From NCBI GenBank assembly GCA_036504855.1, contig DASXUL010000002.1:1-64000 (forward strand): DNA of 64,000 nucleotides, read 5' to 3'. A model generated the notes under the pieces. The model was not told where the DNA came from and ran no database searches. It saw nothing but the letters and a program-made list of their open reading frames with translations. Every line of letters starts with the position of its first letter. Position 1 is the stretch's first letter. Below, piece by piece: positions 1 to 8,303 of this stretch. Position numbers and translations under genes: made by a program. Source of the DNA: DASXUL01 sp036504855 (GTDB lineage Bacteria; Armatimonadota; DTGP01; JAKQQT01).

Positions 1-83
1 GGTTCTCAACTTCAGCCCGGCTCTCTGTAGCTCATCCGCCCCGCTTACTTCTCCTCATCAACGCATTCTATGTTGTTTTACGT

Positions 84-113
84 ACTATACCAGTTACCGT
101 CCGCAATCGTCAA
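84..113 (-). promoter_or_regulatory. Sigma-70 type promoter reading off the left edge
   Basis: On the minus strand a TTGACG hexamer (113-108) is followed after 18 bases by TATAGT (89-84). Each matches the consensus at five of six positions. Transcription would start near 77 and run leftward out of the window; a purine-rich GAGGAG lies downstream at about 50-55. It lies beyond the permease stop, so it probably serves a separate gene outside the window. Positions 1-239 hold no gene that I can support. Confidence 0.55.
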
Positions 114-239
114 CAAGCGGATTGGCGGGCGAACGGCAGCGACGACGGAAGCATCGGCGGAACCGACATCCCCGCGATCCCCGTTCAAGCGTAAGGGCGG
201 CAGATTCCGGGCCCTTGCCGGCCCTCGCCTCCGCTGGCG

Positions 240-1271
240 CTAGGCCTTGGCTTCCTGGCGGCGTTGGCGGATGACGTTGAAGAGGACCGCCAGCAGTACG
301 ATGGCGCCCACCACGGTGCCCTCCCATTCGCTGGGGTTCGACAGCGACGGCAGCAGGTTGATGCCGCTGAGGATGACCTGAAGCAACATCGCGCCGAGAA
401 CCGTGCCGAGGATGCTGCCCTGTCCGCCCGTGAGAGACGCGCCTCCGATCACGGCGGCGGCCACCGCGTTCAGCTCATAACCCACCCCGGCGCTGGGGTC
501 GCCCTGGCGGTTGTATGCCGCGTAGAGCAGGCCGGCCAGGCCCGCGAGGAAGGCGGCGGAGCCATAGGCGAAGACCTTCGTCTTGAACACGTCCACGCCC
601 GAGAGGCGAGTGGCCTCCTCGTTTCCGCCCACGGCGAACACGGATCGACCAATCCGGCTGCGGCGCATCAGCAGGTCGTAAGCTACCAGCACGACAACGA
701 GGATAACGACCGGCACGGTGATGGCCCAGGGATGGCCTTCAAAGAGCAACCCGTTGCTCAGGAAGTTGAACGCGTGATAGCGGTCGTCCTCCAACTGGAT
801 GGGGACGGCGTGCGTGTAGAGCTGGCTTTGGCTGCGGAGAATGACCAGGGTTCCCAGAGTCACCACGAATGGCGGCATCCTGAGGAAGTGCACCGCGCTG
901 GCGTGGAAGATGCCAACGAGAACGCTGGCGGCGAGAACGCCGGCCACCGTGATCGCGAATGCGGCCGGAAATGCCATGCCCGCCGTCGCCCGCGTAAACA
1001 GAATCCCCGTCAGCACGCCGCAAAAGGCGATCAGGGATCCCATGGAGAGGTCAATGCCGCCGGCGATGATGACCACGGCCTCCCCGATTGCGAAGATGGA
1101 GAGCAGGGCAATTTGGCGCGTGAGGTTCTGGAAGTTGCTTTCGCTGTAGAACTGCTGGCGCGTGCCCGGCGCCGCGAGAGCGACGCACAGCGTGAGGATC
1201 ACCAGGAAGACGCCGATCTCGCGCGCTCCAAGGATGCGGGCAAGCCGCCCGGGACGAATGGAGGATGCCAA
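240..1271 (-). CDS. Ribose-type ABC transporter permease (RbsC-like)
   Basis: Inner-membrane permease of the BPD_transp_2 (RbsC/XylH/AraH) family, 343 residues, the usual family length. About eight to ten hydrophobic segments are visible from residue 20 onward. The family segment AGGIDLSMGS lies at about residues 69-78, and the cytoplasmic loop around FAVGGNEEATRLSGV that contacts the ATPase is present. The start is a TTG at 1271 with AGGGG about 10 bases upstream; no better ATG precedes the first membrane segment. It lies just downstream of its binding protein on the same strand. The ATPase component (RbsA type) is not in the window and may lie beyond the left edge or elsewhere. The substrate is probably a sugar but cannot be read from the sequence. 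Confidence 0.9.
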   Translation of the reverse strand: MASSIRPGRLARILGAREIGVFLVILTLCVALAAPGTRQQFYSESNFQNLTRQIALLSIFAIGEAVVIIAGGIDLSMGSLIAFCGVLTGILFTRATAGMAFPAAFAITVAGVLAASVLVGIFHASAVHFLRMPPFVVTLGTLVILRSQSQLYTHAVPIQLEDDRYHAFNFLSNGLLFEGHPWAITVPVVILVVVLVAYDLLMRRSRIGRSVFAVGGNEEATRLSGVDVFKTKVFAYGSAAFLAGLAGLLYAAYNRQGDPSAGVGYELNAVAAAVIGGASLTGGQGSILGTVLGAMLLQVILSGINLLPSLSNPSEWEGTVVGAIVLLAVLFNVIRQRRQEAKA

Positions 1272-1298
1272 CGGTCTGTTACCCCTGCGATGTGAGGA

Positions 1299-1330
1299 GG
1301 TCCCCCTCCCGCCGCGGCGAGAGGGGGACC
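1299..1330 (-). terminator. Intercistronic hairpin between binding protein and permease
   Basis: A perfect 10-bp inverted repeat (GGTCCCCCTC at 1299-1308 and GAGGGGGACC at 1321-1330) with a 12-base loop nearly fills the 66-bp gap between the two transporter genes. There is no T-run, so it need not terminate. Hairpins at this place in ABC sugar operons commonly keep the binding-protein message more abundant than the permease message. That role is inferred here. Confidence 0.6.
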
Positions 1331-1337
1331 GGTAGCG

Positions 1338-2462
1338 TTACGAGGACGTAATGCCCTTCTTCTGCATGCCCTGGAGGAACTGAGCGATGTTGTCGGGTGT
1401 GACGACGTTCACGCCGGTGTCCACAACGCCGTTCTCCGGCATCTTCATCTCGGCGCGGGCCGCGGGCAGACCCTTACGGTTAACCAGCGTAAGGAACTGC
1501 ACCGCCAGGCGGCCGAAATCGTAAGGGTTCTGCACGATGGTGAAGTCAACGTCCTTCGTCTTCAGCGCGTCAATCGTGGCAGGCTCCAGATCGAAAGACA
1601 TGATCTTATAGTTGGCGCGCTTTTTGGCGCTCTGCACGGCGGCGGCGATGGCGGGGCCGTTGTACGAGTAGACGCCGAGGAAGCCGGCCAGTTTGTCGCC
1701 GTACTTGTTGATCACGTCTTCAACGTTCTTGCGGGCCTTCGTCTTGTCGCCCTGGTCCTCCATGACGGCGATAACCTTGATGCCCTTCGGCTCCGCCGCG
1801 CTGCGGAAGCCGTTAATGCGCTCCGCCGCGTTCTCCGTGCCCTTGGTCCCCACGAAGGCGACCACGTCTCCCCCCTTCGGGAGGAGCTTGACGGCGGCAT
1901 TTCCCGCCGCCTGGCCGGCAGCGAAATTGTTGGTGCCGATGTAGGCGAGGCGGTTGCTCTCCGGGGAGTCCGAATCCACGCAGATGATCGGGATGGGCGG
2001 TGCGCCCTTGTCCATGATCTCGTTGATGATGGGCTTCAGGGCCTGGGCATCGATGGCGGAAACGGCGATGCCGTCAACGCCCTTCGCGAGAGCCGCCTCC
2101 AAGAGCCGACGTTGCAGCGGCACCTCCAAACGGTCTGGGGCGGCCATGGAGGCCGTTGCCCCCTCGGCGGCCGCCTGGCGGTCCATGCCGATCTTGACCG
2201 GATCCCAGAAGGGTGACTTGGCGTTGGAGACGATCTGGAACTTCAGCGGGCCGGTGGCCTTGCGGGGCTTGGCGAATTTCGCCTGAACGTCCGCGGACGG
2301 GGCTGCGGGGGCGGGCGGCGGCTGGAGGGCGGCTTCGGGGACTGGCGGCGCCCCGGGAGCGGAGGGGTTCTGCGCGGTCTTCGGCGCGCACGAGCAGAGC
2401 AGGCCGGCACAAGACAGGGCGACACCGGCGGCCACGGCGATGCGGGAACGGCTGGTGATCAT
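1338..2462 (-). CDS. Sugar-binding lipoprotein of the ABC transporter (Peripla_BP_4)
   Basis: Periplasmic substrate-binding protein of the ribose/galactose type, 374 residues from the chosen start. The ATG at 2462 is preceded by AAAGGAG at a spacing of 7; in-frame codons further upstream lack such a site and would place residues before the signal peptide. The N-terminus is a lipoprotein signal (hydrophobic stretch ending LLCSC), followed by a Pro/Ala-rich linker to about residue 60. The mature domain begins with LKFQIVSNAKSPFW and contains the family pattern VDGIAVSAID and PIICVDSDSP (hinge and sugar-pocket region), then AYIGTNNFAAGQ. The permease follows at 1271. Substrate is unknown; a pentose or hexose is likely. 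Confidence 0.9.
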   Translation of the reverse strand: MITSRSRIAVAAGVALSCAGLLCSCAPKTAQNPSAPGAPPVPEAALQPPPAPAAPSADVQAKFAKPRKATGPLKFQIVSNAKSPFWDPVKIGMDRQAAAEGATASMAAPDRLEVPLQRRLLEAALAKGVDGIAVSAIDAQALKPIINEIMDKGAPPIPIICVDSDSPESNRLAYIGTNNFAAGQAAGNAAVKLLPKGGDVVAFVGTKGTENAAERINGFRSAAEPKGIKVIAVMEDQGDKTKARKNVEDVINKYGDKLAGFLGVYSYNGPAIAAAVQSAKKRANYKIMSFDLEPATIDALKTKDVDFTIVQNPYDFGRLAVQFLTLVNRKGLPAARAEMKMPENGVVDTGVNVVTPDNIAQFLQGMQKKGITSS

Positions 2463-2657
2463 GTACGATCTCCTTTGGCGCCAGACAGCGTGCGGACGAG
2501 CGCCGCACAGCGTGTGCAATCTGATACCATCTTGTCGCGACCCGGGCGGAGATGTCCACGAATGGTTGCAGGCAGACACAGAAGGCCAGGGCCGGCGCAG
2601 TCGAGAAGCTTCTCGTCTGCACGCCACCCCTGGCCCTCATTGATCTTGCCGCAGCGC

Positions 2658-3584
2658 CTATCGCTGATCGCCGCGCAGGTATTCGATGTAGGCGGTGAGG
2701 CCCTGCTCCACCGTGACCGAGGGCTTCCATCCGAGCTTCTGAGCGGCCAGAGCCGGATTCAGGATGCTGGTCTGCAACTCGCCTTTGCGGGCTTCCGCGT
2801 AGACAGGACGGGCATCCACGCCGGCCGCCGCGGCGAGGATGTTGTACAGGCGGTTAACGTCGGTGCCGACGCCGGTGCCGATGTTGAACGTGCCGCCGGG
2901 CGCATCCGCAGCCGCCAGGCAAGCGCGAACAACGTCGGAGACGTGAACGTAATCGCGCACCTGGGAACCGTCTCCGAACACCGTGCAGGGCTCGCCGTTC
3001 AGCAGGCGGCTTCCGAAGATGGCTACCACGCCCGCTTCGCCATGGGGGTCCTGGCGCGGGCCGTAGACGTTCCCGAAGCGGCAGACGGCGCCGGGCAGAC
3101 CGTTGGCGTGGAAATAGTGAATGTAGCGCTCCGCGCACAGCTTGCTGATGCCATAAGGCGCAACCGGCTGCGGGGGCACGGTTTCCGGTGTGGGGATCTC
3201 ATCCACTTCGCCGTACATGGCGCCGCCCGTCGAGGAGAAGACGAACCGCTGCGCGCCGGCGTCCAGGGCCGACCGGAGCACGTTTACGGACCCGAACACG
3301 TTGACCCGGTTATCAAACAGTGGGTCTTCCACGCTGCGGCGAACGTCCATTTGGGCAGCGAGGTGGAAGACGGCTTCGGGCTGGAAGTTCTTCAGGATGG
3401 CGGCGATCTGCGGCTCGATAACATCTACCGTCTCCAGCCTGACGCCGGCGGGCAGGTTGGACGCCTTGCCCGAGACTAGGTTGTCGATGACGAGGACTTC
3501 AGCGCCCTGGGCGTGGAGGGCATCCACGATATGCGAGCCGATGAACCCGGCTCCGCCCGTTACGACGGCTCGTTGAATGTTCAC
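2658..3584 (-). CDS. NAD-dependent sugar epimerase, UDP-glucose 4-epimerase-like
   Basis: Extended short-chain dehydrogenase of the NDP-sugar epimerase family, 308 residues. The NAD-binding motif GGAGFIGSH follows directly after the start. The catalytic segment shows SSTGG with Ser/Thr, and YGISK as the Tyr-x3-Lys pair at about residue 146. The preferred start is the GTG at 3584, because GAAGGGAT lies 8 bases upstream; a TTG at 3605 is the alternative. It is monocistronic in appearance, 195 bp upstream of the transporter operon and divergent from the MFS gene. It would interconvert UDP-glucose/galactose or the N-acetyl forms to feed envelope polysaccharide. The exact substrate is not shown. 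Confidence 0.85.
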   Translation of the reverse strand: MNIQRAVVTGGAGFIGSHIVDALHAQGAEVLVIDNLVSGKASNLPAGVRLETVDVIEPQIAAILKNFQPEAVFHLAAQMDVRRSVEDPLFDNRVNVFGSVNVLRSALDAGAQRFVFSSTGGAMYGEVDEIPTPETVPPQPVAPYGISKLCAERYIHYFHANGLPGAVCRFGNVYGPRQDPHGEAGVVAIFGSRLLNGEPCTVFGDGSQVRDYVHVSDVVRACLAAADAPGGTFNIGTGVGTDVNRLYNILAAAAGVDARPVYAEARKGELQTSILNPALAAQKLGWKPSVTVEQGLTAYIEYLRGDQR

Positions 3585-3605
3585 GATGCGATATCCCTTC
3601 AGCAA

Positions 3606-3831
3606 ATGGTGTTTCTTTCAGAGGCATTGTAGCACCGGGCGGAGGCGCCGGCCGCGCAACAGCCGCGCTGGACGATCCCCTGCCGGGCGTCAGAAGGGTC
3701 GTTCTGGGTACATTCGGTTCGTTGGCCTGCCGGCGGGCGTCAGAATGAGGATAGGTCGATAGGCATGCGCTGTCAGCCTTCGTTTCGGAACAACCGCGTT
3801 GACGCATGGCGGATGCGATAGGGGAAGCTGA
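3606..3831. promoter_or_regulatory. Divergent promoter region with an 11-bp direct repeat
   Basis: Shared upstream region of the epimerase (minus) and MFS gene (plus). GGGCGTCAGAA occurs at 3685-3695 and again at 3735-3745, exactly 50 bp apart, close to five helical turns, as expected of paired sites for one regulator. On the minus strand TACAAT (3631-3626) is a possible -10 for the epimerase, without a good -35 element. Confidence 0.35.
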
Positions 3832-5166
3832 GTGGCGGAAGCGAATGGTACAGGCCTGGAAGCAGGCGGAGCGAAGTTCATGCTGCGCGCGCTGGGACAC
3901 CGAAACTACCGGCTGTTTTTCAGCGGGCAGAGCATCTCGCTCATCGGCACGTGGCTGACGCGAATCGCCATGAGCTGGATGGTGCTGCGCCTAACAGGCT
4001 CCGCGTGGATGCTCGGCGTGGTGGGTTTCGCGGGGCAGATCCCCACGTTCCTCCTCGCCCCCTACGCCGGCGTGATGGCGGATCGGTGGGACCGCCACCG
4101 CATTCTGGTCATCACCCAAACGCTGGCGATGGTTCAGTCGTTCTTGCTGGCGATCCTGGCGCTAACGCACACGATCCAGGTGTGGGAAATCCTCGCCCTC
4201 AGCATATTCCAGGGCCTCATCAATGCCTTTGATACGCCCGCGCGGCAGTCCTTCGTTATCGATATGGTGGAAGATCGCGCCGACCTGCCGAACGCCATTG
4301 CGCTGAACTCGTCCATGGTCAATGCCGCGCGCCTTTTGGGGCCATCTGTGGCGGGCGTGCTGATTGCGGGTTTTGGCGAGGGGTGGTGTTTCCTCATCGA
4401 CGGTTTCAGCTACATAGCGGTCATCTTCTCGCTGCTGCTGATGAAAGTCGTCCGCAAGAAACGCTCTGGTCAGCGGAGGAACGTGCTCCATGAAATGCGG
4501 GCGGGCTTCCGCTATGCTTTTGGGTTCGCTCCCATCCGTGCGGTGTTGTCGCTGTTGGCGCTGGTGAGCCTCATGGGGGTGCCGTACACGGTGCTGATGC
4601 CGGTGATGGCCACCCGCGTGCTGCACGGCGGTCCGCACACATTTGGTTTTCTGATGGCCGCCACCGGCGTGGGCGCATTGTGTGGGGCTCTCGCCCTCGC
4701 CTCCCGGCGCAGCGTGTTGGGCCTCGGCCGGATCATCCCGACCGCCGCCGCCGTTTTCGGCGTTGGGCTGATGAGCTTCTCCCGGTCTCACTCCGTCTGG
4801 CTGTCGCTGATCCTGCTCATGCTTACGGGCGTTGGCTTCATGGTGGAGATGGCGAGCAGCAACACGATTCTGCAGACCATTGTGAACGACGAGATGCGCG
4901 GGCGGGTGATGTCGTTCTACACGATGTCGTTCATGGGCACGGTCCCGTTCGGCAGTCTGCTGGCTGGCGCGCTGGCGGCCCGCATTGGCGCTCCGAACAC
5001 GATCCTCATCGGCGGCGCTTCCTGCATCGTCGGCGCCGCGCTGTTCGTTACGCAGTTGCCGGAGTTGCGCCGCCTGGTGCACCCAATCTACGTGCAAATG
5101 GGCATACTGCCGGAGATCGCCGACGGCATGGCGGCCGCCAACCTTGCGAATCCGCCGGAGATCTGA
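3832..5166 (+). CDS. MFS transporter (MFS_3, EntS-like)
   Basis: Twelve-helix major facilitator of 444 residues, the usual length. The N-terminal half has the pattern FFSGQSISLIGTWLTRIAMSW at the first helix. The loop GVMADRWDRHRIL between helices 2 and 3 is the conserved MFS motif A (G-x3-D-R-x-G-R/H-R). NAFDTPARQSFV in the third loop is typical of the MFS_3 (enterobactin exporter-like) group, whose members export siderophores or drugs. The GTG at 3832 has AGGGG seven bases upstream; an ATG at 3880 is a possible shorter start. It stands alone, divergent from the epimerase, with no biosynthetic partner beside it, so the substrate is unknown. Confidence 0.85.
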   Translation: MAEANGTGLEAGGAKFMLRALGHRNYRLFFSGQSISLIGTWLTRIAMSWMVLRLTGSAWMLGVVGFAGQIPTFLLAPYAGVMADRWDRHRILVITQTLAMVQSFLLAILALTHTIQVWEILALSIFQGLINAFDTPARQSFVIDMVEDRADLPNAIALNSSMVNAARLLGPSVAGVLIAGFGEGWCFLIDGFSYIAVIFSLLLMKVVRKKRSGQRRNVLHEMRAGFRYAFGFAPIRAVLSLLALVSLMGVPYTVLMPVMATRVLHGGPHTFGFLMAATGVGALCGALALASRRSVLGLGRIIPTAAAVFGVGLMSFSRSHSVWLSLILLMLTGVGFMVEMASSNTILQTIVNDEMRGRVMSFYTMSFMGTVPFGSLLAGALAARIGAPNTILIGGASCIVGAALFVTQLPELRRLVHPIYVQMGILPEIADGMAAANLANPPEI

Positions 5167-5259
5167 CAGAACCCAGGCGCAACGCGGATCTGATCTCGGC
5201 CGGCCGTCAGCCCCGAGAAGGTAGGCGCCCTGCTTCCGCGGCTGGAATCATCGCCGCGC

Positions 5260-5992
5260 TCAGCGCGGGCGCCAGCCCTTGGGGCTGGAGAACAGGTCGA
5301 CGTCCGCGATCAGCCGCAGGCCTGCGCCGCTCCTGTCCACCTCGCAAAGTCCTGCATGGGCTCCCCCACCGGGCGTCACGCCGCCCAAGAACAGGATGTG
5401 CCGGCCGTCGGGTAACCAGGTTGGCGAGATGTTGGGATCAGAGTGCGCTCGTGAAAGCCATCTGCCTGCACTGATCCCAGCGTCCACCGGGTCCAGGGAG
5501 ATCCGCCGAAGCCGGTGACCTTCTGAAAGCTATGCGCGCGAACGAACACGATCTGGGAGCCGTCTGGAGAAACGGTTGGCCGAGCATCATACGTGGAATC
5601 GCCGTTGGTGATCTGGAGGCGTGTTGCGCCGTCGAGAGACATCAGGAACAGGTGAGATGGGCATCGGCCGAGGCTCTAGAGGTGAACACGATGTGCTGTC
5701 CATCCGGCATGAAGGCTGGCCAACCTTCGATCTCCGGCCCATCCAACATGCAGGCCGCTTTCCGCGTGTCCAGATTCAGCGTATAGATGCCCTGCCCGCC
5801 ATCGCCCCAGCCCGCAAAGACGATGGAATGCCCGTCTGGGTGCACGGAGAACGAGGCGTCGGGCGAGAAGCCCGCGCATCCATCTGATTGCAGGACTAGA
5901 ACAACCCCGATGCCCGTCAGCAAGATCTCCGCGGCGATACCCAACCGCCGCCAAAGTGCACGCATCGTGGTGGCCCCATTTCGATAGCGCAT
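5260..5992 (-). pseudogene. Broken TolB/PD40-type beta-propeller gene
   Basis: Three consecutive minus-strand frames together spell one WD40-like (PD40/TolB) propeller with an N-terminal membrane anchor. Frame 1 (from ATG 5992 or 5965) carries one hydrophobic helix, then propeller blades with SVHPDGHSIVFAGWG and AFMPDGQHIVFTSRA. It stops at 5642, where the next frame continues with LFLMSLDG and VSPDGSQIVFVRA. A second shift near 5460 leads into WLPDGRHILFLGG and the end at 5260. Each joint is explained by loss of a single base in the gene. Without the shifts the product would be about 240 residues, short for a propeller. It could be a real pseudogene or two sequencing indels. Confidence 0.65.
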
Positions 5993-6192
5993 TCCGGATC
6001 GAGTGACCATCGTGCGCACCGAACCCAAGCGCAACGCGACGGCCTGCGCGCATGCTAGCAGGGCGCTATCGGAAAGGCGAATGCAAAAAGGCGTCACCCT
6101 GAACGGTGGCGCCGGACGGAATCCTCGGCGGTCTCTACAACGGGACCCCGCGGCGCCGCCGGCGTCGGTCGCCCGTCGAGCGGGCTGCAAAC

Positions 6193-7296
6193 TCACTGGA
6201 TGAGAGAGAACGAATACACGCCGTCATTGATTCCGTCGGGGAGACTGGTTGGTACGCGCCGCGAGCGGGTTGCAGGGGTAACGAACCTCCCGTTGATCTG
6301 CGCCGTGTGGGTGGCTGAATCGTAGTCCATCCCCTCGATGTAGAAGCCCACATAGCCCTTGAACTGCGTGTCGTACGTCTTGTTCGGGCCGGCGGTGTCT
6401 CGGTTCACCTCCAGCATCACCATATAGCGCGGGTTACCAGGCTGAAAGTGATCCCAGGCGTCATTTGCGTAGGCGCCGCCGGCTCGGTTGAGGATGGAGT
6501 CGGCATCGGTGACCACGGCCTCGTAGGTGGCTAGCTGCCAGGCGGCGAGGTTCGCCGCCCAGTCGGAATCGCTGTTCTGCTTCGCGGCCAGGAACATCAG
6601 CGACGCCAACCAAGACGCCTGTCCCTTGGCGTCATACGCTAGGTCGCCGGACATCCCGAATTTGAGGGAATCCTTGTAGTCCGTGACGCTGCCGTTGGCA
6701 TGCAGGTCAATGGGCAACACGTTGATGGTATCCGCCTGGACGTCGGCGGGCGTGTCGGAGTATTTCCTGCCGTTGTTCTGAAGGGTTAGCCTCAGGTGAA
6801 GAGGCTGCCCGATCACCTTGTCCACGTTCGGAATGCCGTATGGGCCGCAGGGCACGGCGAGTGGGCGCAAGAAGGCGCTGTCCACGGCCTTGGTGGCCCG
6901 CACAACGGAGACGGCATGGACCGTGGCGGTTCCCCAGTTCGCGTTCAGCACGCGGGCGAACGGAGTGGCTACAACTTCCGCGGCGGTCACCGTAATCGTC
7001 TGGTTGGCCACTGCGGGCGTCGGGATGGTCACATTGTTGAACGATGCGTAGTTCACAGCCGTCGTGGCCGCGCCGGCGCCGGACCTGACGAGGTCTGGGC
7101 CAGCGGCGAGGGCAGCGGCATCGGTAACACCCTGTAACCGGCGCTGTCGCACAACCTGGATGCCATAGTCGGTGGTCAGCGCCACGAATCCGAGGAGCAC
7201 CACAAGGACGACGCAGAGTTGGATAATGACGCTGCCCCGCCGGCGGAGCCGCGTAGCGGTTCCGGCTTCACCCCCTACCCGTGGTTTCTTTTCCAT
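6193..7296 (-). CDS. TadG-like pilus-assembly protein
   Basis: 367 residues. The N-terminus has a short basic segment and RRRGS, then one hydrophobic helix (about residues 22-45) ending LTTDYG, and the segment RRLQGVTDAAALAAG. This is the hallmark of the TadG/Flp-associated minor pilin-like proteins, where the tail recalls DAAALAGA. The remainder is an extracytoplasmic domain with no motif I recognise and no visible von Willebrand MIDAS motif. The ATG at 7296 is chosen because GGAGGG, inside the last codons of the TadE-like gene, lies seven bases upstream; the ATG at 7311 lacks this spacing. It is translationally coupled to the TadE-like gene and completes a three-gene Tad module. Confidence 0.75.
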   Translation of the reverse strand: MEKKPRVGGEAGTATRLRRRGSVIIQLCVVLVVLLGFVALTTDYGIQVVRQRRLQGVTDAAALAAGPDLVRSGAGAATTAVNYASFNNVTIPTPAVANQTITVTAAEVVATPFARVLNANWGTATVHAVSVVRATKAVDSAFLRPLAVPCGPYGIPNVDKVIGQPLHLRLTLQNNGRKYSDTPADVQADTINVLPIDLHANGSVTDYKDSLKFGMSGDLAYDAKGQASWLASLMFLAAKQNSDSDWAANLAAWQLATYEAVVTDADSILNRAGGAYANDAWDHFQPGNPRYMVMLEVNRDTAGPNKTYDTQFKGYVGFYIEGMDYDSATHTAQINGRFVTPATRSRRVPTSLPDGINDGVYSFSLIQ

Positions 7297-7300
7297 CTGG

Positions 7301-7780
7301 TTACCCTCCATAGCGCATCACAGCTCTGCCAGTGAGCGTGCAACTGCTGGAGTTGGATCGTGAGCCGCCGAGGCAGCCGCCCAAACCGCCAAGCAGGGCG
7401 CCGGTGATGTAGTCATACCTGTAGGTGACGGTTACTCGGACCTGATCCTGGATGCCATCCGGCGGAGGGGCGCCGGGAGTCCAAGCGGTCCATGTGGTGG
7501 CGTCGGGCCCCCGGTACTCCGTGGCCACCTGCAGATATGTGGAGTCTGTGTATTTCCGCAGGGTGGAAGCGGTGGTCTTGATGGAGGACGTTACGGCGGA
7601 AGCGCTTTGTCCCAGCGCCGCCGCGCGCGCGCCCTGGTGGGCGGCGCTTGTGACCGTGATCGAGTTGGAGAACAGGAACCCCATCTCGATGATGCCAAAG
7701 AGGAGGAAAATGCACAGCGCAGCAACCAGCACGAATTCCAACAACGCTGCGCCTCTGCGCCGATTCTTGCCTGGGCACAT
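7301..7780 (-). CDS. TadE-like minor pilin
   Basis: 159 residues. The N-terminal MCPGKNRRRGAALLEFVLV matches the TadE/TadF pattern: a basic leader, then Gly-Ala-x2-x-Glu-Phe at the head of a hydrophobic helix that a prepilin peptidase would process. The rest is a small exported domain with a Gly-rich part and a Cys pair near the C-terminus (GGCLGG and SSCTLTG). The frame stays open upstream to 7993, but the ATG at 7780 directly precedes the family N-terminus and has GGGG about nine bases upstream. It lies between the Flp pilin gene and the TadG-like gene on the same strand. No TadA ATPase, TadB/C or secretin is in the window, so the machine must be encoded elsewhere. Confidence 0.75.
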   Translation of the reverse strand: MCPGKNRRRGAALLEFVLVAALCIFLLFGIIEMGFLFSNSITVTSAAHQGARAAALGQSASAVTSSIKTTASTLRKYTDSTYLQVATEYRGPDATTWTAWTPGAPPPDGIQDQVRVTVTYRYDYITGALLGGLGGCLGGSRSNSSSCTLTGRAVMRYGG

Positions 7781-8132
7781 GACGGTATCCCCACTCTCCG
7801 GGCGTGGCGCTGCCAGATGCCCGGTTGGCGCCTCTGAGGGCAACCGGGCAACGGCGCCCATCCCTTCGGCAGCGTGGCTCCACGGCATCCGGCCGCTCCG
7901 ACCGAGGGGCAGAGAGACCCGAAGGCGCATCCCCGCACATTCGCCGGAGCGACCGGATACCGTGCAACGCCATGCTGTAGCGTGCACCGACACAGGTCAG
8001 CGGAGGCTATGGGCTACGGTCTCGGTGTGTGAGGCCTCCCGGTTGCGATCAGGCGCCGGCAGCGTTGCTATCGGCGCAAGCGCATCGGCCGCGGAGCCAG
8101 GGCAACCCGCGGCACTGCCCAGCGGCGAAATG
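7781..8132 (-). other. Flp-tadE intergenic region with a 10-bp-stem hairpin
   Basis: This 352-bp stretch between the Flp stop and the TadE-like start has no gene I can support. It holds a perfect inverted repeat, TGCCCGGTTG (7818-7827) with CAACCGGGCA (7841-7850) and a 13-base loop, 38 bases before the TadE-like start. There is no T-run. It may partly stop or stabilise the flp message so that major pilin exceeds minor pilins; that is inference. Confidence 0.5.
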
Positions 8133-8303
8133 TCAGTTGGCGGGGATGGCGGTCTGCACTTTGCCGTACTGAGTATTCACCTTCCCTCCAATGGCGGTGA
8201 TTGCTCCGATTGCCACGATCGAGATCAGTGCGGCCAGCAGAACGTACTCGATAATCGTGGCGCCTTCTTCTTCCTTCCACAGGCTCATGATGAGGCTCTT
8301 CAC
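8133..8303 (-). CDS. Flp-type major pilin
   Basis: A 56-residue prepilin. A short acidic leader ending in KEEEG is followed by ATIIEYVLLAALISIVAIGA, the textbook Flp/Fap pilin N-terminus. The Gly before the Ala marks the prepilin-peptidase site, Glu and Tyr of the Flp motif are at mature positions 5 and 6, and the helix is hydrophobic. The C-terminus is short (about 18 residues). The GTG at 8303 has AGGGAG seven bases upstream; an ATG five codons in is the alternative. It stands first in the module with TadE- and TadG-like genes, and a sigma-54 type promoter lies about 305 bases upstream. It would be polymerised into adhesive Tad pili on the cell surface. Confidence 0.88.
   Translation of the reverse strand: MKSLIMSLWKEEEGATIIEYVLLAALISIVAIGAITAIGGKVNTQYGKVQTAIPAN

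Noticed and set aside
264..1295. 343-codon open frame on the plus strand opposite the permease
   Set aside because: It mirrors the permease gene codon for codon; the protein is His/Gln/Arg-rich with no motif.
2475..3479. 334-codon plus-strand frame opposite the epimerase
   Set aside because: Antisense to the clear NAD-epimerase gene and without family features.
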